Assembly: GCA_024233545.1 (NCBI GenBank)
Contig: JACKPL010000004.1
Coordinates: 62,001-126,000, forward strand
Direction of reading: 5' to 3'
DNA from: a bacterium
GTDB lineage: Bacteria > Auribacterota > Auribacteria > Auribacterales > Auribacteraceae
DNA: 64,000 nucleotides
Shown here piece by piece: positions 8,052-17,627 of the stretch (its first letter is position 1; the number at the start of each line of letters is the position of its first letter). A model generated the notes under the pieces. The model had not been told where the DNA came from. It ran no database searches and worked only from the letters and a program-made list of their open reading frames with translations. Both the position numbers and the translations under genes were made by a program.

Positions 8052-10381
8052 AGTTCCTCCATATATTTTTTATGCAAGTAATCCATGCATTCTTTTTTCA
8101 GTTCTTCATTTATAGTATGAATATCTTTTAAGGATGCCGATGTATCCAAACTCTCTTTAACTAATTGTTGTTTGTCGAGTCCGTATCGGATGATCGCTTT
8201 TATGATATTCGTTTTTATAGCCGCAACTGATTGCTTGGTTTTATCGTCTGTTGCAAAATCGTTATTGTTAAGAGAAAAACCGCCTGCTTTTTCAGCTGAC
8301 TCCCCTCGTTCGGTTAATGTCAGAACAGGATACAACCCTTTTTGTCGGGAAATCAAACCTTTTATTATGAGCGTCGATAAAATATTTTCTAAATCATCAC
8401 GAGAATATTCTGCACCTTTTCCATAGAAAGGCGCATCAGTCAACCGCCATTTTTTTATAAGCTGGTTTCGCGATCCTTTAAGGATGTCGATAAAGACTTT
8501 TTGTCCGAAGCGAGCCGGATAAAACTTTACCAAATCCAAAAAATAATTTTCAATAATGGCGGTTGAATTATTATAATGCGACTGTTCTTTTTTTTCTGGT
8601 ATTGGAGCGTTTAATTCAGGTTCTTCTCTCTTTTTTACTTCACGCTCAAACTGAGTAGTAGCAGGCTGATTATTTTTTTGAGCGCATATATCGCAATTTT
8701 TACAATCCTGAACAGATGAAGTATCGCCGAAATAATGCAATAAGTACCTATGCCGGCATATGTTTTTATAAGCATACCCCTCTATTTCACGGACTTTTTG
8801 GTATTCTTGGTCTGCACGTTGAGCAAGGGCATCAAAATCAATGGGAAGATTTTCCGAATCGAGTTCGCGGTTTAATAAACGGATTCCTCGCCCGCGAAAC
8901 GGCGGAGTATAGTCAAGGATGCCTTTTTCCTGAAGTGTTTTAATAGTACGGAGCAAACTTTCTTTTTGAATACTGCATTGAGAAGCCAATACATCAAGGT
9001 TACACTGTATGCCATCCTGTATTGAAGCGGCATATATTTCTACTAAATTGGCGATAACAAGGCGCTGGATTTCTGCGCGAGCGGGAAGCATATCAAATGC
9101 GCCGTCAATATCCGTCAGCATTCGAAGGGATGCACGATGCTGTTTTTCGGATAATTTTTCTATAATATTGTGTTCCTCAAAAATGCGCAGTACTGAGGAG
9201 ACAGCCATTTCGTTGATTTTGCCCGGCATACATTCTGCAATGCCATCAAATGTTTTTAATATAACCTCTTGGTTTTCATTCTTGAGTATATTATAAACTT
9301 CTTGAATAACATCTCGTTCGGGGTAATTCCCCTGGATAAAAAATTCCTGTAAATAACGGTCACCGGCTCCGAAGAGTAAAATACCGAATGCGCGTTTCCC
9401 ATCCCTGCCTGCTCTCCCCGCTTCCTGATAATAAGCCTCTACTGAACCCGGTAAATTAAAATGAATAACCGCCCGCACATCTTTTTTATTTATGCCCATA
9501 CCGAACGCATTTGTACAAACAATAATTCGTTTGTTTCCGGATAGAAATTGTTCCTGATTGTTTTTGCGGTCTTCGTCGGCTAACCCTGCATGATAGGTTG
9601 TAACACTGCATCCTGCCTCAACTAATTCTGTGGTTATTTTATCTACAACTTTTCGCGTTGAAGCATAGATAATAATACTGCCAGGAATTCTAGTAAGAAT
9701 TTCTTTTAAGCGCACCAACCGTTTTTTTTCTTTATCGATGCGATCAACCATCAAAAACAAATTTGGGCGATGGAAACCGGTTATGACTTGATCTTCTTCA
9801 GTGAAACCAAATAAACCTGAAATATCTTCTCTCACTTTGTGTGTGGCGGTGGCGGTAAGAGCGGCAACAGCATTTGGCTTGAGGAATTCAACCACTTTTT
9901 GTAACCGCAAATAACTAGGGCGAAAATCATGTCCCCACTCGGAAATACAATGGGCTTCATCAATGGCAAACAAAGAGATTTTTATACTTTGCAAATGGTA
10001 CATAAACGATTTGCTGTAAAAACGTTCAGGAGCGACGTAAACTAATTTATATTTTCCTTGCCGAACCTCAAAAAGCCGGCTAGCAATTTCATCAGGAGTG
10101 ATGGAACTGTTAATATAAGTACATTCAATTCCATTTTGATAAAGCTGATCGACTTGATCTTTCATTAAGGCAATTAGTGGCGAGACAACCAGTACAGTAC
10201 CTTCAAGCAAAAGTGCGGGCAACTGATAACAAAGTGATTTCCCAGCACCTGTCGGCATAACAACCAACGCATTTTTTCCTTCTAGAAGGCGGCATATTAC
10301 CTTTTCTTGACCGGGCAGAAACTGTGTATACCCAAAATGCTGAAGCAACGCTTCTCTTATATGATCGATTGTTATTATCAT
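8048..10381 (-). CDS. recQ: ATP-dependent DNA helicase RecQ
   Basis: A 777-residue superfamily 2 DNA helicase acting in recombinational repair and fork rescue. The helicase core shows Walker A MPTGAGKS near residue 41, the DEAH box (AIDEAHCISEWGHDFR), TATATHKVR, and motif VI EAGRAGRDG. The RecQ C-terminal zinc-binding segment is seen as CRHRYLLHYFG followed by CKNCDIC near residue 560, and a winged-helix RQC-like domain follows (ARFGQKVFIDILKGS, then YSRDDLENILSTLIIKGLI). The C-terminal 90 residues do not show a clear HRDC domain. At 777 residues it is longer than E. coli RecQ (about 610), owing to an inserted winged-helix region after the helicase core and the C-terminal extension. It heads the set recQ-ispH-ogt, with a four-base overlap to the next gene. 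Confidence 0.95.
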   Translation of the reverse strand: MIITIDHIREALLQHFGYTQFLPGQEKVICRLLEGKNALVVMPTGAGKSLCYQLPALLLEGTVLVVSPLIALMKDQVDQLYQNGIECTYINSSITPDEIASRLFEVRQGKYKLVYVAPERFYSKSFMYHLQSIKISLFAIDEAHCISEWGHDFRPSYLRLQKVVEFLKPNAVAALTATATHKVREDISGLFGFTEEDQVITGFHRPNLFLMVDRIDKEKKRLVRLKEILTRIPGSIIIYASTRKVVDKITTELVEAGCSVTTYHAGLADEDRKNNQEQFLSGNKRIIVCTNAFGMGINKKDVRAVIHFNLPGSVEAYYQEAGRAGRDGKRAFGILLFGAGDRYLQEFFIQGNYPERDVIQEVYNILKNENQEVILKTFDGIAECMPGKINEMAVSSVLRIFEEHNIIEKLSEKQHRASLRMLTDIDGAFDMLPARAEIQRLVIANLVEIYAASIQDGIQCNLDVLASQCSIQKESLLRTIKTLQEKGILDYTPPFRGRGIRLLNRELDSENLPIDFDALAQRADQEYQKVREIEGYAYKNICRHRYLLHYFGDTSSVQDCKNCDICAQKNNQPATTQFEREVKKREEPELNAPIPEKKEQSHYNNSTAIIENYFLDLVKFYPARFGQKVFIDILKGSRNQLIKKWRLTDAPFYGKGAEYSRDDLENILSTLIIKGLISRQKGLYPVLTLTERGESAEKAGGFSLNNNDFATDDKTKQSVAAIKTNIIKAIIRYGLDKQQLVKESLDTSASLKDIHTINEELKKECMDYLHKKYMEEL

Positions 10382-10410
10382 AAAATAAAATACTTACTGA
10401 AGTTTGCGGT

Positions 10411-11202
10411 TTAAATCTGTGTCCCAATTGTTCCATCGTTGTCGGCGGGCGGCATGAACTGGTAATGTTTAAGGATATAATCGAGGACAAGAAACAATGA
10501 ATCAAGATAACGGGCTTGGTATGACCCGCCCTGCAATGTGTTTTCGCCTTCACCAATTACGGTTAAATACGTCCAATATTTTCGTTTTGAATCACAGTAC
10601 TTTTGTATAAAAAACACAGAATCAGGAATACCATTCAGATTGAAATCAAGAAATGCGTAGTTTCCTCTGATTACCATTAAACCCTTACGGTTGATAAGAT
10701 TGTAAATATACGTCTCAAACCGCTGATCGAAATGGCGTATTCCTTCCATTACGGAAAAAGTATCATTTATCAGCGAACTACTGTTTGATTCATGCAAGTG
10801 CTCATCGAGGGTAGGTACATCGCTTACTGCGTAAGTGTTTAACGGATTAGGCAGTTTTATGTAGCTTACATAAGGATTGCCCCATTTCTTTTCTTTAAAG
10901 TCATTGCGGATAGCTAGTTCAATGAGCGGCATTACATTGAGTTCAAATAGGTTGTCGATCACTTGTGTAATCAGAGAATATTTTTGCTCAGTATTTTCTG
11001 CCATTTTCACTGTTACCGGATTATAACACAGATGTGTTTTTTGTTCAGGTGATAATGCAGAATACAATTTTGTCTCGAAAAGAATAAGTTATTTTAAACG
11101 ATCTAATAAGTCAAGCTCTTGTTCGGGAGTATATAATGCTGCGTATAAAGAAAAACAAGCAACACCTACTAATACTGCACCGCAAAAAAATTTTTTCTTC
11201 AT
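10411..11202 (-). CDS. Secreted protein of unknown function with an in-frame stop near its N-terminus
   Basis: The frame starts at ATG 11202 with a signal peptide (MKKKFFCGAVLVGVACFSLY), followed by AALYTPEQELDLLDRLK and then a TAA at 11089-11091. Beyond it the same frame continues as LILFETKLYSALSPEQKTHL to 10411, giving 263 residues if the stop is bypassed. The text on both sides reads as one protein, and the 218-residue downstream frame has no ribosome binding site of its own, so the TAA is probably a point nonsense mutation or an error of CAA. The body includes an FLDFNLNGIPDSVFF segment resembling calcium-loop-like 'DxNxNGxPD' text of secreted proteins, but I recognise no family. An extended -10 promoter 40 bases upstream supports the 11202 start. 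Confidence 0.6.
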
Positions 11203-11241
11203 CTGGCACTCAATTTAAATTTCCATTAAACCATCAACTAT

Positions 11242-11250
11242 ATTATACCA
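11242..11250 (-). promoter_or_regulatory. Extended -10 promoter for the secreted protein gene
   Basis: The minus strand carries TGGTATAAT, an extended -10 element, about 40 bases before ATG 11202. No strong -35 box is present. Confidence 0.45.
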
Positions 11251-11275
11251 TTTTTGAATTTATTTAAAAGTATTC

Positions 11276-12031
11276 TTATAAAATAGTGGGGATATCGATA
11301 AATTCCGTATCCAAAGAAAACAAATTTTCAAGAGATTGCTGAAGCGCTTGCAAACCAAACACCTCCGTATAATAATGCCCGGCAAAAACAATATTTATTA
11401 CTGATTCTTTCGATTCATGATATGCCTGTAGTTTCGATTCGCCGGTAATGAATGTATCAGCGCCATAATGTGCGGCAATGCATGATGCTTCCGCACCACT
11501 GCCGGTAATAATACCAACGCGATGAACAGTATTCGATCCAAAATGAAATGATCGTATTTCAGGGCTGATTTTTTTGCGGATCACTTCTAAAAAATCGTTC
11601 CACAACAATGGTTTTTCAAGTTCACCGATGGTTAAAAGGTTTTTATAATTTTTAACGTCGTGTTGTGCAATATTTAGCAACGATAATACTTTCGCGACTT
11701 GAGCATTATTTCCTAATGCCGGATGCACATCTAAAGGCAAATGTGCCGCATACAATGAAATGGAATGCTCTATCAATAATTGTATCCTGCGATACAGAAA
11801 CCCATCAATTTTTTTTATACTGCCGAAAAATAACCCATGGTGGACAATGATCATATCCGCATTGCGTTTAATTGCTTCTATAATCCCTTCTTCGCTGGGA
11901 TCAACCATAAACGCAATCTTTTTTATTTCATTTTTACCGGTAACCTCAAGGCCGTTACTGCATGCATCCTCTATGGAAGAGATACGGAGTTCTTCATCAA
12001 GATACGATTGAATCCTTTGTAAAGATTCCAT
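11276..12031 (-). CDS. Nif3-like dinuclear metal-binding protein (DUF34)
   Basis: A 251-residue member of the Nif3/YbgI (DUF34) family, conserved proteins with a dinuclear metal centre that have been linked to GTP cyclohydrolase I type 1b or metal handling, with no settled function. Metal-binding motifs are visible: IIVHHGLFFG, AAHLPLDVHPALGNN and, near the C-terminus, FAGHYYTEVFGLQAL. It is the short form without the inserted PII-like domain. The start at ATG 12031 is preceded by AGGAG seven bases upstream; the frame stays open further up but that would overlap trpG. It follows trpG by two bases, so it is probably translated from the trpEG message. Confidence 0.85.
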   Translation of the reverse strand: MESLQRIQSYLDEELRISSIEDACSNGLEVTGKNEIKKIAFMVDPSEEGIIEAIKRNADMIIVHHGLFFGSIKKIDGFLYRRIQLLIEHSISLYAAHLPLDVHPALGNNAQVAKVLSLLNIAQHDVKNYKNLLTIGELEKPLLWNDFLEVIRKKISPEIRSFHFGSNTVHRVGIITGSGAEASCIAAHYGADTFITGESKLQAYHESKESVINIVFAGHYYTEVFGLQALQQSLENLFSLDTEFIDIPTIL

Positions 12032-12033
12032 TT

Positions 12034-12600
12034 TTATACTCCTAAGAAATTTGCAAGAATCGTTTTGCCGCTTCTTGTTAAGATAGATTCCGGATGAAAT
12101 TGCACGCCCCATACCGGATAGAGTTTATGTTTAATTGCCATGATCTGATTGTCGTCTTGCGAAGTGGCAATAATATTGAAACATGTCGGCAACGAATCTC
12201 TTTCCACAACAAGTGAATGATACCGTGTTGCCTCAAAAGGGTTTTCAACACCTTTAAATAATATATCATCTGAATGATGAATAAGAGATGTTTTGCCATG
12301 CTTCAGTACTGGCGCAGAAACAACAGTTCCTCCAAACGCTTCTCCAATACTTTGATGTCCGAGACATACGCCAAGAATAGGTATTGTCGGAGAAAATTCT
12401 TTGACGAGGCCTACAGAAATGCCTGCTTCTTTTGGCGTGCATGGCCCTGGAGATATAATTATTTTACTCGGTTGCATGTGAGCGATCTGTGTAAGTGAAA
12501 GCGCATCGTTGCGGTATACCGTTGAGACAACGCCCAGTTCACCGATATACTGCACAAGATTATAAGTAAATGAATCGTAATTATCTATAACAAGCACCAT
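12034..12600 (-). CDS. trpG: Anthranilate synthase glutamine amidotransferase component
   Basis: A class I glutamine amidotransferase of about 188 residues that supplies ammonia to TrpE for anthranilate synthesis; such subunits often also serve para-aminobenzoate synthase. The catalytic triad is complete: Cys in ILGVCLGHQSIG, and His-Glu in VQFHPESILT. YNLVQYIGELG and SPGPCTPKEAG are family signatures. It begins at ATG 12600, or at GTG 12606, which overlaps the trpE stop as GTGA and has a better-spaced GAGG. No other trp genes are in the window, so either an unlinked pathway or folate synthesis could be served. Confidence 0.92.
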   Translation of the reverse strand: MVLVIDNYDSFTYNLVQYIGELGVVSTVYRNDALSLTQIAHMQPSKIIISPGPCTPKEAGISVGLVKEFSPTIPILGVCLGHQSIGEAFGGTVVSAPVLKHGKTSLIHHSDDILFKGVENPFEATRYHSLVVERDSLPTCFNIIATSQDDNQIMAIKHKLYPVWGVQFHPESILTRSGKTILANFLGV

Positions 12601-12602
12601 TG

Positions 12603-14104
12603 TCACACCTGTCCTCTTTCTATGTGCTCCGCAAATGTAATTGCTTTAAACATGCCTTTTACTTTATTTTTTGTTTCAAGATATTCCATAGCAGGATCGG
12701 AATCCGCAACAATTCCGGCGCCGGCTTGTATGTATGCAATTGAATCTTTAAGCAAAATGGTACGAATTGTAATTGCAGTATCAAGATTGCCGTCAAAGCT
12801 GAAATATCCCACAGCGCCTGCATAATGCCCGCGCTTATTTTTTTCAAGTTCCTCAATAATCTGCATAGCGCGGATTTTCGGAGCGCCGCTGACGGTCCCT
12901 GCAGGAAAGCATGCACGAACAAGATCAAAAACATCACAATCTTCTTTGAGTTTTCCGACAACATCGCTTACGATATGCATAACATGTGAATAACGTTCGA
13001 TTATCATAAACTCATTCTCAGGCACTTTAACCGAGTTGAAAACACATACCCTCCCAAGATCATTTCTGCCAAGGTCGACGAGCATAACATGTTCAGCGCG
13101 TTCTTTCGGGTCGGCAAGAAGTTCTTGCTCCATGGTTTGGTCTTCTTCGTGGGTATACCCTCGTTTCCGTGTTCCGGCAATAGGGCGCACTTCTGCACGT
13201 CCATGTTCACATCGCACCATAATTTCCGGAGACGACCCGATTAGATAAAAATCTTTGAAATGCAAAAAAAACATATATGGTGATGGGTTAATTGAGCGAA
13301 GCGCCCTATAAATATTCACCGCAGATGCGGAAGTAGGCGCGTGAAAACGCTGTGATAATACAACTTGGAAAATATCTCCTGCCTTAATGTATTTTTTCGC
13401 TGTAACGACCGCTTGTTCGTATTCATTCTGTGTCATGTTTGAAGCAAAAGCCTTCTCTTCAAGATTCTCAGGTATAACACAGGGAGAAAATGCGCTTTTT
13501 GACTCAAGTATTTTCCGCAAAGCGCTTATTTTTTTGCACGCAATTTCATACGATTCATTGAGCGGTGTATCTGATGAAACATGCGCATTTGAAATAATAA
13601 AAAACTTGTTCATTGCGTGATCAAACACAATTAAGGTATCTATGATCATAAAACATGCATCATCTAGGAATAGATCGTCAGGATTTTCTTGCAGTATAGC
13701 ATCGAAATGATGAACCATGCCGTATCCCATATATCCAATTGCACCGCCGATAAGAGGAGGCAGTTTGCTGATTTTAACGGGTTTATAGCGTGCTAAATAT
13801 TTTTTTAAAATATCGAGAGGATTGTCTTCGATATCTGTTTGTATTGTTTTGCCATTCTCCTCTATAAATGTTTTTGCCCTGAAAAGCGTATAAGGGCACG
13901 CGGATTTGTACCTAAAAAAGAATATCTGCCAAGGTGTTCGCTGTGTTCGACACTTTCCATAAGAAATGTGTTTTCTGCATAGGATGACAGTTTATTGAGG
14001 ACGGATAAAGGAGTTTCCATATCGGCAAGTATCTCTTGATACACCGGTATTAAATTGCCTTTGCTCGCCAATTGAGAAAATTCGTTTAATGATGGTTTAA
14101 TCAT
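12603..14104 (-). CDS. trpE: Anthranilate synthase component I, broken by one frameshift
   Basis: Chorismate-binding enzyme that forms anthranilate with ammonia from TrpG. The N-terminal part (13862-14104) carries the tryptophan-feedback motif region LMESVEHSEHLGRYSFLG; the C-terminal part carries GSSPEIMVR, RPIAGTRKRG, DLGRNDLGR, FPAGTVSGAPKIRAM and QAGAGIVADSDP, all expected chorismate-enzyme motifs. PIAGT, not the PIKGT of PabB, favours TrpE. The frame is lost at the A4 run at 13882-13885 (plus strand): one more A there gives a continuous protein of about 500 residues (ALIRFFRAKTFIEENGK), the normal TrpE length. I read this as a homopolymer error. It lies 28 bases after the TPR protein gene and is followed directly by trpG. 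Confidence 0.9.
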
Positions 14105-14132
14105 GGTGTAGCAACCTTTTTAGTCTCATAGA

Positions 14133-14786
14133 TTACCTATTGCCCGCTCGCGCCTTCTTGAGTTTTTCAAAAAAATCCCGTTGCGGATAGCCAAGATTTT
14201 CAAGCCGGTTTAAATATGCTTCCGTATGGTCATATTTAGCAAGGTTAAAATGTGCTTGAGCAAGCAGTGATAATATACCATCATGCTGTGGTTGATATTC
14301 AAGAGCTTTCGTAAGCGATTCAATCGCTTCGTTATTTTTATCAAGTTTTATATACGCATAACCAATGTTGTAATAAAGAGTATAAACATCCCGATAGTTA
14401 GGGTCAAGTTCCAAAGCTCTTTTGAAGTTAAACAAAGTTTTTTCATAGTCTTCAATACTTTTATACAGGTTTGCAAGGTGCCAATGGAGTAAAAATTGGT
14501 TAGGATTCATCGCGCAAGCTTCTTCAAAATGGCGAATTGCATTTTGGGGCTGATTTATCTTACTATATAAAACACCAAGATTAAAATGGCTTCTCACTGC
14601 CATTTCATTTGTAGGATTAAGCGATAGAACCGTATTGAACTCTTTTATTCCTTCGGCAACGAATCCTCTTTCGGCATATACATATCCGCGATTAAAATAA
14701 TCATCGATCACTTCTTGTGCATCTATAGTGGTGTGTATAGAACTAATCACAATGAACACAAATAAAAATAATTTCGCATACTTCAT
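14133..14786 (-). CDS. Secreted TPR-repeat protein
   Basis: A 217-residue protein with an N-terminal signal peptide (LFLFVFIVISSIHTTIDA, cleavage likely after the last Ala) and at least four tetratricopeptide repeats, seen as FNRGYVYAERGFVAEGIKEF, HFNLGVLYSKINQPQNAIRHF, WHLANLYKSIEDYEKTLF and YNIGYAYIKLDKNNEAIESL with the usual 34-residue spacing. TPRs form protein-binding scaffolds, so a periplasmic or outer-membrane assembly role is likely. It lies between the TPR-tailed glycosyltransferase and trpE and resembles the C-terminal repeats of the former; the partner is unknown. Confidence 0.8.
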   Translation of the reverse strand: MKYAKLFLFVFIVISSIHTTIDAQEVIDDYFNRGYVYAERGFVAEGIKEFNTVLSLNPTNEMAVRSHFNLGVLYSKINQPQNAIRHFEEACAMNPNQFLLHWHLANLYKSIEDYEKTLFNFKRALELDPNYRDVYTLYYNIGYAYIKLDKNNEAIESLTKALEYQPQHDGILSLLAQAHFNLAKYDHTEAYLNRLENLGYPQRDFFEKLKKARAGNR

Positions 14787-14812
14787 ACTTATAATCTCCG
14801 ATCGGTAAATAA

Positions 14813-16633
14813 TTAACGATTGCTTAAGTCCGACAGCCGTTGAATAATATCCGGCTGTTGTGGATTTATCCGTATCGACTGCTGGAGCATCTCTTTTGCT
14901 TTAGCATATTGCTGAAGGTGTATAAAACTGACCGCGCAATTGTTGTATGCCCTGTAATACGTAGGGTTTATATGAATAACCTTTTCAAACGATACAATTG
15001 ATTCATCAGGTTTTCCCATCCGAGCCAAAATGATTCCGATGAAATTATACGCCTCATAGTCATTTTTATCAAGTGTTACTGCATATTGAAAAAAACGTAA
15101 TGATTCGGAGTAATTTTTAAGATCAAAATAGGCTTTTGCAAGATTATAGACAACATATTGGTTTTGTGAGTCTAATTGATACGCTTGCCGATACAATAAT
15201 ACTGCTTTATCATAGTCGTTATGTTCGGAAATATAGAGTCCGGCAAGCTCATTGTAATCATCCGCAAGATATGGTTGTTCTTTTTTGAAACCGGTAAAGC
15301 AATAAAAAAACACCACACACACCAACAAAATAAAAAAACGTTTCTTGTTAAGGCTCCATTGTTCTACTACAGAGAAAAAACTATATGCCGCAAATATTAG
15401 CATTACGGGAATTACAGGCAAACGATAGCGAGAGTTAATAAAAAAGAGCACAATCGATGCACAATATGACCATAAAAAACAGTGAAGCAAGAATATGTCT
15501 TTATGCTTGCGTGTAACCATTAGCCCCAGTAGTGCCCATGGCACAATCATCCAAAATGTAAACAATGGCGCGCGCAAAAGGGATGAATACCGTTTAAAGA
15601 ATTCGATAGTGCGAAAATCAGTTATTTCTCCCCCCTGTAAAAAAAGATATGTTTTTCGGCAAAGCAATTTAAGAAAAGCGGCCGGATTTTTTCGGATAAA
15701 ATTATATGCTCGTTGTTTCCAATAGTGTGAGCTTTCAGATGCTTTTAGTTTTTTCCCACAGTTTTTTTCTGCAATACGGTGAGCATTTTGCACCATAGTT
15801 TCAGGTTGGCGACCGATATCGCTGGGAGCATGAAATTTTCCCGTTGCTTCAGGATTGTTCCCAATATAAAAGTTCAAGCCTCCATGCGAAGTAAGTATAA
15901 AATCATCGGCAACGATGTAGTTTCGCATCATTGGTAAAAACACTATTGCAAACATTCCAAGAAGCACGCATAAAGAGGCTTTTAAAAATGAGGGTTGAGT
16001 AGTTCCTCCTCCTCTTTTTATTTTCATCATTATGAGGACGATAATTGGAAACAAAACAATTGCCGGCCTGCTTAAGAACGATATGCCTGTTTGAATGCCC
16101 CAAACCCATGCATTTTTTATCGTGGGCGATTTATAGAAGTTATGAGCGCATAAAAGGTTAAGTAAATAAAGGAAAATCGTTATGCATGCGCCGACCATCA
16201 AACCGTCATAGAAAATAAATGGTTTATAAAATACCGCAAGCAATCCTGCACAAAAAGCAATTTTCTGAGAGAAAAAACGATGAGCAATTACATACGTTAA
16301 TCCGCAACTTATCGCACCAATGATTGCTTGGATAAAAAGCGCTATAAAGACTCGTATTCCAAAAACAGCATAGATGCAGGCAAGAAAATAGGGGTATAAC
16401 GGTAAACCTTGAAAAACTGTTTTTTCTGGAAAACTTTTATGCACAATTGCCGTTGCCCAACTATGGTAAAAGTGCGGGTCCATTGATTTCGGTATCCAAA
16501 AAGGGTTATCGTAAATCTGGAGTAAATATATGATTCGAAGAAGCAATGCACCTACCACTAAAGACGCGATACACCACACATTTTTTATATGATATTTTTT
16601 ATTTGCCGCTAATTCTAGGTTCGAATGCATCAT
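14813..16633 (-). CDS. Membrane glycosyltransferase (GT39/ArnT-like) with C-terminal TPR repeats
   Basis: A 606-residue polytopic membrane protein with about ten hydrophobic segments in residues 20-450. The N-terminal loop (SMDPHFYHSWATAIV, then GLPLYPYFLACIYAVFG) matches the first periplasmic loop of the GT39/GT83 (PMT/ArnT) superfamily, where acidic residues bind a polyprenyl-phosphate sugar donor. The last 150 residues are three to four TPRs (YNLAKAYFDLKNYSESLRFF, YNFIGIILARMGKPDESIVS, YNNCAVSFIHLQQYAKAKEM). It would transfer a sugar to a lipid or protein at the outer face of the inner membrane; the acceptor is unknown. Its start overlaps the end of the GT2 gene (ATGA), which could provide the polyprenyl-phosphate sugar. 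Confidence 0.8.
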   Translation of the reverse strand: MMHSNLELAANKKYHIKNVWCIASLVVGALLLRIIYLLQIYDNPFWIPKSMDPHFYHSWATAIVHKSFPEKTVFQGLPLYPYFLACIYAVFGIRVFIALFIQAIIGAISCGLTYVIAHRFFSQKIAFCAGLLAVFYKPFIFYDGLMVGACITIFLYLLNLLCAHNFYKSPTIKNAWVWGIQTGISFLSRPAIVLFPIIVLIMMKIKRGGGTTQPSFLKASLCVLLGMFAIVFLPMMRNYIVADDFILTSHGGLNFYIGNNPEATGKFHAPSDIGRQPETMVQNAHRIAEKNCGKKLKASESSHYWKQRAYNFIRKNPAAFLKLLCRKTYLFLQGGEITDFRTIEFFKRYSSLLRAPLFTFWMIVPWALLGLMVTRKHKDIFLLHCFLWSYCASIVLFFINSRYRLPVIPVMLIFAAYSFFSVVEQWSLNKKRFFILLVCVVFFYCFTGFKKEQPYLADDYNELAGLYISEHNDYDKAVLLYRQAYQLDSQNQYVVYNLAKAYFDLKNYSESLRFFQYAVTLDKNDYEAYNFIGIILARMGKPDESIVSFEKVIHINPTYYRAYNNCAVSFIHLQQYAKAKEMLQQSIRINPQQPDIIQRLSDLSNR

Positions 16634-17595
16634 TCTTGAAGAGTGCTTTTTTGATAACCGGCAATTTGCATAGAACGAATACGATATTGGATATCTTCAG
16701 AGATTTTCCTATTGGTTGCAACAATATCTGCAAGAAAACCGAACATAATAAACTGAAATCCCACAGATAAGAGAACCGATGTAAGAATCAAAGACTGTAT
16801 GTGCCCTGCACCGTTGCCCGTACAATAAAAGTAGAGAAACCGAATCCCTATGCATACCCCCAATAAACAAGAACTGGCACCGATTGTAAAAAAATACCGT
16901 AACGGGCGATAAAAAACAGATATACGAATAATAGTCATTATAGAAAACAACAAGTAACGAGGTATACTTTTTAATAAACGTGATTCGCGCGTCTTTGGGT
17001 TGACGCGTATAGGAACATAGGAAAGCTTCATGTTTGCGTCACCCGCTTGAATAAGTGTTTCCAGAGTATAGGTATAATGCGAGTACACATTGATTCGCAA
17101 AGCCGCTTCGCGAGAAAATGCTCGAAACCCTGAGGTCGCATCAGGAACGTTTGTGTGGGAAAAGAGCCGAACCGTTTTGCTCCCTATTTTTTGAAGTTTC
17201 TTCTTAATCCATGAAAAGTCCTTGATTTGGTCAATTGGGCGGCATCCAATGACAATATCGCTCTCTCCTTTGACAATCGGCGCGACTAATTTGACAATAT
17301 CTGCACCGCAATACTGATTATCCGCATCCGTATTCACAACTATATCAGCACCAAGCATTAAAGATTTGTCTAAACCGGTTTTGAAACCATATGCCAATCC
17401 CTTATTCTTTTTAAAACTGAAAATATGGCTGACTCCATGTTTTCTTGCTACTTCTACAGTTTTATCCGTACTGCCGTCATTTATTATAAGGGTTTCTATT
17501 TTCGAAATGCCTTCGATTTTACGAGGCAAATCTGCAAGGACATCAGCAAGAGTATTTTCTTCGTTATAACAGGGAATTTGAATAATTAATTTCAT
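16630..17595 (-). CDS. Family 2 glycosyltransferase, polyprenyl-phosphate sugar synthase-like
   Basis: A 321-residue protein with an N-terminal GT-A domain (IQIPCYNEENTL, ETLIINDGSTDKTVEVA, KNKGLAYGFKTGL, DIVVNTDADNQY as the DxD site, ATSGFRAFSREAALR) and two C-terminal membrane segments (residues about 225-295). This matches dolichol/undecaprenyl-phosphate mannosyl- or glucosyltransferases such as GtrB/DPM1, which load a nucleotide sugar onto polyprenyl phosphate at the inner face of the membrane. The two GT39-like membrane enzymes on either side use exactly such donors, so a donor-transferase set is likely. The sugar identity cannot be read from the sequence. Confidence 0.88.
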   Translation of the reverse strand: MKLIIQIPCYNEENTLADVLADLPRKIEGISKIETLIINDGSTDKTVEVARKHGVSHIFSFKKNKGLAYGFKTGLDKSLMLGADIVVNTDADNQYCGADIVKLVAPIVKGESDIVIGCRPIDQIKDFSWIKKKLQKIGSKTVRLFSHTNVPDATSGFRAFSREAALRINVYSHYTYTLETLIQAGDANMKLSYVPIRVNPKTRESRLLKSIPRYLLFSIMTIIRISVFYRPLRYFFTIGASSCLLGVCIGIRFLYFYCTGNGAGHIQSLILTSVLLSVGFQFIMFGFLADIVATNRKISEDIQYRIRSMQIAGYQKSTLQE

Positions 17596-17627
17596 TTCGC
17601 ATTATCCTTGTATGCTGTCATTAGAAG

